Positions 36,794 through 45,264 of a stretch of 64,000 bases of DNA are shown piece after piece. Made by a program: the position numbers and the translations under genes. The DNA is taken from positions 317,772,545 to 317,836,544 of the forward strand of contig CM062820.1 in NCBI GenBank assembly GCA_031772625.1, given 5' to 3'. The DNA comes from Pinus tabuliformis (Eukaryota > Streptophyta > Pinopsida > Pinales > Pinaceae). Position 1 is the first letter of the stretch; each line of letters starts with the position of its first letter. The notes beneath the pieces are model-generated. The model had not been told where the DNA came from. It saw only the letters and a list, made by a program, of their open reading frames with translations, and searched no databases.

Positions 36794-37740
36794 AATTTTT
36801 GGGTGAATTTTGAGAAATTTAGGTTTAAAAACCCTTGTTGCGGGGACCGCACCCTCTCTATTAGAGACAGTGTGTGGGTCCGCACTTTTCCTTCACGGTA
36901 GGTACGGACCCTTGACTTTTTTCCCTTTACGAAAAAGTCGGGGTCCGCAAGTTACCTGTGCTATGCTTGCGAACCCCGCACGCGGGTTTCTAACCTAAAA
37001 ATCCCTTGAAAAATGAAATTAAAGCCTAAAAACAAATTTGAAACGGATGAGATTAAAGAGTACGATGATGTAGATTACCTGGAGGAGACGACTTTTGATT
37101 CCAACGGATGGATTTTCTGCAATCTTCACGGGAATTTTCTGACCAAAAGCTCTATTTTCTCACCCAGAACTCAAACGGTAAAATTGAATTTACAAAAGTC
37201 CTTTTTATAAGTTTTTTGAATAAATGAGTTTTAATTTGTTTATGTTTCACTTTAAAGAGGTAACTTTTGTAGCATTTCTATCTATTTTAAACAGGTATGA
37301 GCAATATTTGAGTTTTTGTTCAGGATAACGGATTTTTCAGGCAAAATCGGTCATTTTCGACGGAAAAAACATTAGAGTCACCTTTAAGCTCTTTTCTGAC
37401 TCCTAAAACATGAAAAGATCGCCGAGTTTTTCTTTTTAAACTCGTTAAAATGGAACTAAAATGACGGTCCACTTACAGCCCTTTTCTGACCGTAAAAACA
37501 TGAAAAGATTGTTGTATTTTTGTCGTTTCAAATTCGATATTGGTTATAAAACGACGTGTCATTGATCGCTTTTTTACTTTTTCGGATCAGAGGCACTAAT
37601 TACGAAAAGTACTCCTTGGTCGTAATGATCAAGCGGTTCTCTCAAGTATTATTTTATACTTTTTCAAGCTTGGGAGACACAAATTTACGAAAAAGGACAA
37701 CCATGGAGTCTTCTTAAGTTTTTCAAACTCTCTTCTTAAG
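36794..37740 (-). repeat. Leader part of arm A', ending in filler DNA
   Basis: Mirrors 29290-30286, including the covarying hairpin (36876-36911) and the GATCTTTTCATGTTTTA phrases. Homology ends at AAACTCTC near 37730. About 25 bases of filler that repeat TCTTAAGTTTTT join it to integrase sequence. Confidence 0.85.
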
Positions 37741-37755
37741 TTTTTAAGTTTTGTT

Positions 37756-38559
37756 GATGCGTATATCATCCTTGCGGTAGATTATGTTACCAAGTGGGCC
37801 GAGGCGATGCCTGCATTTGAGGCAGATGGCAAAACTGCTGCGATTTTCGTGTTCAATCATATAATTGCTAGGTTTGGTGTTGCACAAGCGATTATCACTG
37901 ATCATGGGCGTCATTTTCGAAACATTATAATGACTGAACTTACAGGGCAACTTGGCTTGCGTCACGACAGTTCAACTCCATATTATCCACAAGCTAATGG
38001 TCTGGTTGAAGCCATAAACAAAGTTCTAGTCATCATGATCCGACGAATCATTGGGATTCATAGGTCGAATTGGCATAACATGCTATTTTCAGCGCTTTTG
38101 GTGTATCGAACCTCAGTAAAAACGTCAACCGGGTTCACTCCTTTCCAACTAGTTTATGGTCTGGAAGCTGTGTTACCCATTGAATGCAAAATCCCATCAT
38201 TGCAAATGGCCATCGAATTACTTCCAGCCACTTCCGAAAAGGAAAAACGTTTGTTATACTTGGCTCAGCTAGATGAGAATCGATGCGATGCTGCATTAGC
38301 GATCGAAACTCATGCCAAATGTATTAAAGCTCAGTATGATCAAAATGTTACCCCTCGAAATTTTTCGGAAGGAGACCTAGTATTATTATACGATCAAGCA
38401 AATGATAAATTAGGCGCTGGGAAATTCATCCCTATGTGGCATGGTCCTTATGTTGTTAAGCGAAAGCTGGCAAAAGGGGCTTATGAATTGGTAGACTATG
38501 ACGGGGTCTCTTTAGGTAAACCCAGAAATGGTCTTTACCTGAAGAGGTATTATGCTTAA
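37756..38559 (+). pseudogene. Integrase core and C-terminal part, inverted copy
   Basis: Plus-strand copy of 32268-33075, open from the junction to KRYYA-stop. It begins at AYIILAVDYVTKWAEAM, so the zinc finger and the first catalytic Asp are missing. Asp of IITDHGRHF and Glu of NGLVEAIN are present, and the C-terminal NFSEGDLVLLYDQ and MWHGPYVVKRKLAKG are intact. Because the first Asp is absent it cannot be an active integrase. Its uninterrupted 250-codon frame contrasts with two stops in the other copy. Confidence 0.9.
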
Positions 38560-38670
38560 ATCTAGGTGTGGAGATTTTTAGTTAGGTTAGTTTTCTTTCT
38601 AGCTGGTGTGTTTTAGTTTAAGAAGTGTGCTTAGCTTAGAGAGTGTTTTTCGTCATTATTCCTGCTTATC

Positions 38671-39114
38671 TTGGTTTTACTCTCGATATTGCAGATGTCG
38701 ACGCCTCTCCAAACATACATTGGTTTTGCTGATGGTGCTTGTCGTGATACACGGAACATTTCTTCCGCAGCTTGGGTTATCTATTCGCTCTCTGACGAGT
38801 TGGTATCTATGCATGGGGTAAGCCTCGATCAAACAACAAACAGCATTGCACAGTATAGTGCAGTGATTGAGTTGTTATCTGAATCTTTTTCATTTGGGAT
38901 TTGGAGTTTGATAGTGAGGTTAGATTCTGAACTCGTTGTATTACAGCTTAATAGAGTATATGCCATTAGAAATCTAGTGTTATTGAGATTATTTTTGAGA
39001 GTTCATCTCTTGGAACGTGAATTTGACTATATTGAATATCACCATATTCCAAGATATTTAAATACATTAGCAGATGCAATTGCTTCTCGAATGTTAAGTA
39101 GACATTTGCAATAA
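38671..39114 (+). pseudogene. Second RNase H, inverted copy with catalytic Glu lost
   Basis: Same length and sequence as 31713-32156 but in opposite orientation. Asp residues in GFADGACR, VRLDSELVV and LADAIASRML are kept. The second catalytic residue has changed: SIAQYSAV in place of NIAESNAV, Glu to Gln. It follows its integrase fragment as in the parental order. Confidence 0.88.
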
Positions 39115-39308
39115 TCATACAAATAAATTTAAAAACATTCCATAACATGTTTTACAAGATAATCCGGTAATAGTGATATAGTATAATATAGGAGTGTGTC
39201 AAATATACATTGTCTTTGATCATAGGTTGAAAAACACCTTATGATCGCAAAAATGATAGTACAAAAAGCAAAAAATGTCATATGTGTCTACAATAGGCGA
39301 TCATCCTA

Positions 39309-39602
39309 TCATTGGTGATGATCTCGATAAGAAACCACTGTACGGGCCACCTTACAAAGGAACCTCTTGAAAGGTCCTGGGAACCCAATCACATAGCGAT
39401 GTAGCCTAAGAGGAATGTCATCTATGCCAGTCTCCGGAATGTCTCCTATCAAACGCTCTAGATGGCTCTCCAAATCGGCTAAGGTCTCTGCTAATTCATC
39501 TTGTGGGGCTGGTGCCGCTGCAGCTGGTTGTTTCCTCTCATAGGGCCGGAGAGCGGCTGGTCGCCGTGGACCTACATCTGCATTTGAAACTTTTACTATC
39601 AA
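39309..39602 (-). pseudogene. Extra ORF exon 2, third copy (A'')
   Basis: Encodes the 3' exon (DVGPRRPAALRPYERKQ, LESHLERLIGDIPETGIDD, VIGFPGPFKRFLCKVA). It is cut just inside exon 1, where the sequence changes to the primer site and the 5' LTR. The intron acceptor and donor of copy A are preserved (about 39577 and 39670). Substitutions against both other copies show it is an independent old copy. Confidence 0.88.
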
Positions 39603-39685
39603 TTTTGGGACGAGATAAAAATAAAAACAAAAAAAAATAAATTAGGAAAACGTTGAAAATGATTTTACCTGAGTCATCCCATTGC

Positions 39686-39703
39686 TCCCCAGTGGAGTCG
39701 CCA
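39686..39703 (-). other. Primer-binding site
   Basis: Minus-strand TGGCGACTCCACTGGGGA begins three bases inside the 5' LTR. It matches the TGGCGACTC-type primer site used by Ogre/Tat elements (reported as tRNA-Arg). It fixes the right-hand LTR as the 5' LTR. Confidence 0.85.
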
Positions 39704-39706
39704 TTT

Positions 39707-40755
39707 TGTCACACGGAATGAGTCGTTCTTGTGGACAAGACCGACCTCCCTAGTATCTAATGATATATAGTGACAAGCAAGCCAATCAAATTCTATCTTT
39801 CTCTAAATATGCAATTTATAAACAAAGGCAAACAAGTGTTTTAGGCCTACCTTGGGTCCAATGCAAGTTTGTGGAAGCCTCACTCCGTTGATCCAAATGA
39901 GCTCCCTTGTAGAGAATCTGCAAACACAAACAAGCACACAAATTAAATAGCACTTGAAAAGCCAATATAATAAAGCATACTTATCAGATGATCAAGGAAT
40001 CATGAAACAAATCACATAAGACAATTTGTTGAGAAAAATGAATCTGATTGTATTAATTTAAATCAAAGAAGAACTTTACAACCTGTGCCTTGATGTTGTA
40101 CAAGCTCCTCCCAAGGTCCATCAAGAAGTCTCCTCTACTTTGACAAGTTTCACTCTCTTCCCAAAGAAGCCAAAAGGTATTTGATCTCTCCTCTCAAGCT
40201 TAACTAGGAAGTCTCAATTCCACCAGCATTTACCCTAAAAAATGTTCAGCTTCTAACTTCTCTAGCAACCAGCCCAATGCCTTAATTTATAGTGCAATGG
40301 AGGGAAGTTACTATGTCCACCTTCAAAGGGATAAAGACCTCCTTCAAAGGGATAGCTCCTCCCATCAAGGGATTAGCTCCTTCACTTTTGGGATGCATGA
40401 ACCACCTAGGAGCGAACCATCCACATCAAGATTCCTTCTAGAATCATCTAGAATTAACCCAAAGTGAGTTTTTAAGAATAAACTTGCGCCTTTTTGACTT
40501 TCACAGGGGTCCGCACCCACTCCTTTAGAGACAGAGTGGGCAGGTCCGTAGGTAACACGAACAAAGGGTGCGAGACCGCAGGCAACAGTGAGAGAAAGTG
40601 CGGAACTAGAGCTTTATTGATTTTTAAGGTATTTCTCTCATTTTCAAAGCTTGACATGAAGAGTTGAGGCTTGAGACTTGCTTAGGAGGACAATATGAAT
40701 GATGATAGACCCATACTAACTGCAAATAGTCATGGTGACAATATTTTGTGTAACA
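39707..40755 (-). repeat. 5' LTR of the Tat/Ogre-type element (1049 bp)
   Basis: Direct repeat of 27043-28073 with TG...CA ends and a near-identical sequence. The GTCAC target duplication follows at 40756-40760. It contains short GC-rich phrases (AGGGGTCCGCACCCACTCC) like those in the extra-ORF leader. Confidence 0.93.
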
Positions 40756-41094
40756 GTCACAGATTGGACAATCCAGTGGATGATTCATCAACAGAAACTC
40801 CATCACCCCTTCCCTTGCCTTTTTCGTCATCGGAGTATCAGTCTTTATCTTCATGCCTGACATTTAAACCCCAAAATTAGCATCCGTCAAATTCATATCC
40901 TCTGATAGCATTTAACAGCTTGGGGATTAGAGGAAACCAAAGGGAAAAGGGTGAAAGCAATAAATTACCAGGAAGCGCAGGCATGGCGCAAGATGCCACG
41001 AGCTTGGGACTCTTCTCGACCTCGACGAGACACATACGGCAATTTCCGGTGATAGATAGGCAGGAATGATAGCAGAAGCGAGGGATATCGACCC
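40756..41094 (-). pseudogene. Complex I 75-kDa subunit (NDUFS1-type) exons, 5' part
   Basis: Mitochondrial NADH:ubiquinone oxidoreductase subunit carrying electron-transfer clusters. Exon 41094-40969 encodes [39 protein letters not shown], with the C-x10-C-x2-C plus fourth Cys of the 2Fe-2S site. A 112-bp GT-AG intron (40968-40857) follows in phase 1. Exon 40856 onward encodes [20 protein letters not shown], then [10 protein letters not shown], the His and first two Cys of the H-x3-C-x2-C-x5-C cluster motif. The retrotransposon then interrupts, and the exon resumes at 27042 with QGGEC. The intron is retained, so this derives from genomic DNA, not a retrocopy. The N-terminal exon and everything after CIQCTR were not found. 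Loss of function follows from the missing parts alone. Confidence 0.92.
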
Positions 41095-41109
41095 CTGCTA
41101 GGCGCCCAT

Positions 41110-41231
41110 AACAAAAATGCCTACCATTCCGCCTGAAGGATGAAGACCATAACAGAAATGCTTACCATTTCGCTGAAGGACGAAAACAATAACAAAAATG
41201 CCTACCATTTCATCTGAAGGATGAAGACCAT
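41110..41231 (-). repeat. Three 41-bp tandem units, each with acceptor and donor-like sites
   Basis: Units at 41110-41150, 41151-41190 and 41191-41231. On the minus strand each reads a pyrimidine-rich stretch ending TTCAG, then six to eight bases, then TGGTAGGC or TGGTAAGC. This is an acceptor followed closely by a donor. They lie 16 bases before the acceptor of the NDUFS1-type 2Fe-2S exon. Confidence 0.8.
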
Positions 41232-42520
41232 GACGAATATCTTGAAAATGCGCACAGATGTTAGTGGAAAGCAGAGCTTGTTCTCCGAAATTGCAGAGAA
41301 TAAACAGAAATTACATGACACATATGAACAATTTCCCGTTGAATGTGGACGCTAGGTGTCAATGTCAAAAACAAAAGGACGACGAAAGTCTCTTTCAAAG
41401 GAAGGCCTATCGGCCTAATTAAAGCATATCGGAAGGTTCAATAACTATAATTAAGGTCAAGGCTTCATAACCCTAGGCCCTAAAAATGCGCAACGCGTTA
41501 TGTAATGTCTTCAACGCATTCTCTGATCATTATTAAACCACCACTTGCGTAATGACTCACATGCAAGGTTTCTTGTGTGTGCTTAATATATTTAATATAT
41601 TACAGTATGATCAATACCCGTTTAATCACATTCTTTAGTGAATTCTTTATCATATTATTGGTAATTATGCGAATAACATGCCATTGAAACCTTCCGTCAC
41701 TGCCTTATATAATCAGGTATAACTTATATCATGTGTGCACATAATTTATACAGCGTGGCATTTGGTGCATCATGTATACATGCACATTTTTTTTTGGGTT
41801 TTTCATTTACATATTTACGCTGTAAGGCGTTTCCATTTGAAATGAACTTTTTTCTGAGCTTCGCTATTATAGACCATCAGATTAAGTGTTAGATGATTAA
41901 AATGTTGCCCTCCGTTGATTTCATAACTGACTCCTCTTTAGCCTACTCCTTACCCTCCATTGATCTCATAACGAACTCCTTACTCTCCATAACTGACTCC
42001 TCTTTACCCTACTCCTTACCCTCCATTGTTCTCATAACGAACTCCTTACTCTCCATTGATCTCTTAACTGACTCCTTTTTAGTTGCGTTCTAACTACCCT
42101 CGCTTCATTATTATTTCCCATTCTCCCCGTTCATTTCTGTGTGTTCGAATCAAATCTAAATTGGTTGTAGCAACTGCATTATTGCCTTGCACACGCTAAT
42201 CACATACCCCATAGCTACGACCCATCACAACGACAACGGCGTCTCAACTGTGTCAATTTCCGGCCAATTTACGGCCTGGGAGATTCGAACGGGGTCTCAA
42301 TTGTGTCAATTTCCGACCTGGGAGACTCTTTAAGCAAGTCAAAGAATGTAAGGTAGAATTTGATTACCTCTTTCAGGCCATGAAAATGAATTTTCAATGT
42401 TTGTTACTGCTCGCCAGATTATCAACAAAGATCCAACTCCGACTCTCAACGCAGAACCGCTTTATGAAGATCAGTGTGGTGATTGAACAATGGTTTTTTT
42501 TCCTGATACACACTATGCAG
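41232..42520. other. Spacer with a tandem repeat at 41898-42085, no gene
   Basis: CATAACTGACTCCTCTTTA, CTACTCCTTACCCTCCATTG and TCATAACGAACTCCTTACTC alternate two to three times between 41920 and 42085, period about 70 bp. GTCTCAATTGTGTCAATTTCC is also repeated at about 42240 and 42293. The open frame over the repeat is a by-product of its composition. Confidence 0.55.
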
Positions 42521-43276
42521 ATAGACAATGTAAAGCATTCCACACCAACAAAGTTGGTCCTCTACTTCACTGGGGTCACCAATATACTCTACACTTTTGG
42601 TGGTCACGCCGTGACAGTGTACGTTCCCAATCATTTTTTTTTCTTCCTTTCATGGGTTTATACTGAAAATTAAAAGTCTGCCACTTCTAACAGACCTTCA
42701 ATTTTGGTAATAGGGAAATAATGCATGCCATGTGGAAACCTAAAAAATTTAAGGCAATTTACATGCTGGCAACTTTGTATGTCTTTACTCTGACTCTACC
42801 CCTTCACAATATCAGTTTACTGGACTTCCAGAGACACACTGTTGGATCACGCAAATTCCCTTTACTTGCTTCCCAAGTCAGGCTTTCGCGATCTGGCAGT
42901 CGTTCTAATGCTCATTCACAAGGTCTGAAACAACAATTTCCATTATTATTTTTTTATTGTTGCAGTGTCCGAAGCATAAATGAGAGTTTCGAAATTTGAA
43001 ATGGTTGCAGTTCATTACCTTCGGGTTCGCATGCACCCCTTTATACTTTGTGTGGGAAAAGGTTATCGGAATGCGCGATACAAAGAGCATTGTGAAGCGT
43101 GCACTGGCGAGGCTGCCTGTGGTGATTCCCATATGGTTTTTTGCAATCATTTTCCCATTCTTCTTCAGGACTATCAACTCTGCAGAGGCGCTCTCCTACT
43201 CAGCTTTACAGTCTACATTATACCTTCCATGGCTCACATTTTAACTTACAGGACAACTTTGGCCAGAAAGGCATGA
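42521..43276 (+). pseudogene. AUX1/LAX auxin influx carrier, three-exon pseudogene fragment
   Basis: The AUX1/LAX family imports auxin (indole-3-acetic acid) across the plasma membrane by proton symport through a multi-helix AAAP fold. Exon 42521-42618 reads NVKHSTPTKLVLYFTG, NILYTFGGHAVT. A 95-bp intron (42619-42713) follows. Exon 42714-42922 reads EIMHAMWKPKKFKAIYM, LATLYVFTLTLP and, one frame over, DTLLDHAN, LPKSGFRDLAVVLMLIHK. An 88-bp intron (42923-43010) follows. Exon 43011 onward reads FITFGFACTPLYFVWEKVIG, ARLPVVIPIWFFAIIFPFF and, after another shift, GALLLSFTVYIIPSMAH. Intron ends are GT-AG. Single-base frame changes near 42806 and 43180 and the absence of the N-terminal and C-terminal parts make it non-functional. 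The order and spacing of the exons show it came from a genomic gene. Confidence 0.92.
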
Positions 43277-43517
43277 ATATTTACACATTTTATATACTCA
43301 GTAATAATTTCTTTAAAGTGAAACATTTAATGATATCTATATATTGATAATTTATTTTTTTTTATAAGTTTTGAATTTATATATGACCATCTTAGATGCT
43401 CTTTGATTCTGGATTTATGTAGTCATGAGAGGGAATTTTTTTTTCAAACTTATTTTTTTTATTTATTTAGCCCTGAGAGATCATGGAATCTTTTATATGA
43501 ACTTATTTTTTGATAAG

Positions 43518-44915
43518 AAATTTCCAAGAAATGTTTTTTTTTTTTTTTTTGTAAGCTACGGAGTTACCATTTCTATTATTTACATCGAAAATAGAGTATA
43601 CATGCAAAGTCGACCTCAACCTGCCCCGAAGGGAAACCAGGTCTGTTGGTCCCTCAAAAATATTGTCTAATTCGGTTTACTTATCTATCATCAAAACTTA
43701 CATCTAGCATAAGTCTTACAGTCTTTTATCTACTATATATTCCTTACTGTCTATAACCAGAAACTAAAATCAGTTATCTTAGACAAAATAACACTACAGT
43801 ATATATCAGCATGCAAAACCAAAAAAATAACTGAGCATACTCTTCAGTCTGCCTTGGTCTCTTGCTTGGGCTCCTCCTCTCGCTTCGCCTTTATCAGGTC
43901 CTTCAGCATACCTCTGATTTCTTCTAATTTGATGTCTTGGTTCCGGGTCATAAACTGCAATCTGTTCATCTCTTTCTTCATGTCCCGCATCCCTTGGGCA
44001 ATCTCTGTCATCTCAACAGCAACTTGCTCCATAGCCTTGGCAAGCAGGTGCTTCATTACCCAGTACATATGAAGTGCTTGCTTGTACAGCGTAAGCATCC
44101 CTCGTGTGTTCCCAGGGTCTGGTAGCAGGGTGTCCCATTCTTCCATTTCAGGGTCCAAGGGTTCTTCCAGCACTCCTTTCTCCAGCGCATCGATGATTCT
44201 CCTAACGTCTGCGTTGGTTTCCTTACTATAGGCTGCCTCTGCTTCCTGAGCTGCCTGCCCAATTGAGCGTCGTCCCCTCCTCTGCTGTTCATAACCTGGA
44301 GTCTCCTTTCCAACACAATTCTCCTGCCTCGTTCTCCTTCGCCCTCTGTGTCTTCCTCTTTTGCTCAGCCTTCCCCTGCTGCTATTTCTACTGCTCTGCC
44401 CGACTTCAAAGGTTACTCTCACCCCGCCATCCGCCTTTCCTATCTCCATATCTTTATCTTCGGAGCTATCGGTCGCCACCTTCAGCTGTTCCTGCTCTCT
44501 CCCAGGATTCTTCCCTGCATCCTCCACCTCCTGCTTTACCCTTCTTCCTCCCTCCATCCTAATACTTATGTTGCGCCTGAGTCTTTGGTTTACGTCTCTC
44601 TGCCAGACCGATTCTTCCCTCCCTTCCTTCTTTGCCTTGCGTTTGTTTGTCATTCCGCCTGCGTTACTCCTTAAATGAATTTCGCCACCTAGCATCTGAG
44701 GCTGCAGATGATCGCCGCCGGGTCTTATTCCTGTTCTTGCCATAATTCGTTTCGCTTCATTCCTTGGTATGCGCACTTCTCCACCGCCCTTCACCTCAGC
44801 TTGCTTAATTACTGCCGTTCTGATTGACGTCTGCCAACCACCTTCCCATCCCATCATTGCCCTGCACTGTCCGTAGTTCACCACCCCAATCGGCGCAAAA
44901 TTTCCAAGAAATGTT
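43518..44915 (-). mobile_element. Poly(A) retroposon with 18-bp target duplication, unknown ORF
   Basis: AAATTTCCAAGAAATGTT occurs at 43518-43535 and 44898-44915. Immediately after the left copy comes a T-run (about 43534-43550), the poly(A) tail of a minus-strand element that ends GTAGCTTAC before the tail. The body is about 1.36 kb and holds one long open frame with about 40 bases of leader. There is no LTR, no intron and no reverse transcriptase. These are marks of LINE-machinery retroposition. It could be a non-autonomous element or a processed copy of a host mRNA. Confidence 0.9.
43844..44857 (-). CDS. Unknown basic, coiled-coil protein inside a retroposon, 337 aa
   Basis: Uninterrupted from MMGWEGGWQTS to a stop at 43844; the frame is also open upstream into the target duplication, but no ATG lies there. 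The N-terminal half is very basic and glycine/arginine-rich (GGGEVRIPRNEAKRIMA, then NKRKAKKEGREE, and GRLSKRGRHRGRRRTRQE), suggesting nucleic-acid binding or nuclear localisation. The C-terminal third (from EETNADVRRIIDALE-like sequence to the end) is acidic then helical with heptad-like Leu/Met spacing (EMTEIAQGMRDMKKEMNRLQ, KLEEIRGMLKDLIKAKREEE), a probable coiled coil. No zinc knuckle or DUF4283-like pattern is seen, so it is not the usual plant LINE ORF1. Family not recognised; function unknown. Confidence 0.65.
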   Translation of the reverse strand: MMGWEGGWQTSIRTAVIKQAEVKGGGEVRIPRNEAKRIMARTGIRPGGDHLQPQMLGGEIHLRSNAGGMTNKRKAKKEGREESVWQRDVNQRLRRNISIRMEGGRRVKQEVEDAGKNPGREQEQLKVATDSSEDKDMEIGKADGGVRVTFEVGQSSRNSSRGRLSKRGRHRGRRRTRQENCVGKETPGYEQQRRGRRSIGQAAQEAEAAYSKETNADVRRIIDALEKGVLEEPLDPEMEEWDTLLPDPGNTRGMLTLYKQALHMYWVMKHLLAKAMEQVAVEMTEIAQGMRDMKKEMNRLQFMTRNQDIKLEEIRGMLKDLIKAKREEEPKQETKAD

Positions 44916-44962
44916 AACAACGAAATTTTCTTAATTTAATTTTTGTGGGTGCTTGATAAATC

Positions 44963-45264
44963 CTGATATAAAATAAAATAAAGTTGATTTAATTAATAGT
45001 AATAATAATTATTATTATTTTTAAATATTATTTTAATTTTAACTTTAATGTAATTTTATTGATTCAAAATGTTTATATAATATACTTTTATAATATCTCT
45101 TCCATAATATAATTTTGTAACATTGATATAAAATAAAATTAGGTTGATTTAATTAATAATAAAAATTATTAATATTATTTTTAAATATTATTTTAATTTT
45201 AACTTTAATGTAATTTTATTGATTCAAAATGTTTATATAATATAACATAATTTTGTAACATTTT
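44963..45264. repeat. 162-bp AT-rich tandem duplication
   Basis: TGATATAAAATAAAATAAAG at 44963 and its variant at 45125 begin two copies that share TTGATTCAAAATGTTTATA and AATATTATTTTAATTTTAAC. Confidence 0.85.

Larger units (their letters stand above)
27043..40755 (-). mobile_element. 13.7-kb rearranged Tat/Ogre-type Ty3 LTR retrotransposon
   Basis: Two direct LTRs (27043-28073 and 39707-40755) begin TGTCACACGG and end GTGTAACA, flanked by GTCAC. On the minus strand a TGGCGACTCCACTGGGGA primer site adjoins the right LTR and a TTTAGGGGGCAATC polypurine tract adjoins the left LTR, so the element runs right to left. Pol (RT, RNase H, integrase, second RNase H) lies at 31713-35265, followed by an antisense extra ORF (30287-31517) before the 3' LTR, as in Tat-lineage elements. 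Gag and protease are absent. In their place are inverted copies: 35520-37740 mirrors 29290-31530, and 37745-39690 mirrors 31130-33075, plus an inverted LTR piece at 35270-35519. All coding parts are broken. Mismatches in the first 190 bp of the LTRs number about six, so the insertion is not recent. Confidence 0.93.

Noticed and set aside
27043-40755. Two independent, nested LTR insertions explaining the inverted parts
   Set aside because: Only one pair of complete LTRs and one target duplication exist; the internal LTR piece is a 250-bp inverted fragment without ends or duplication.
43844-44857. Unknown retroposed ORF as an ordinary plant LINE ORF1
   Set aside because: No DUF4283-like motif and no CCHC knuckle; its 3' tail sequence also differs from that of the 58-kb retroposon.
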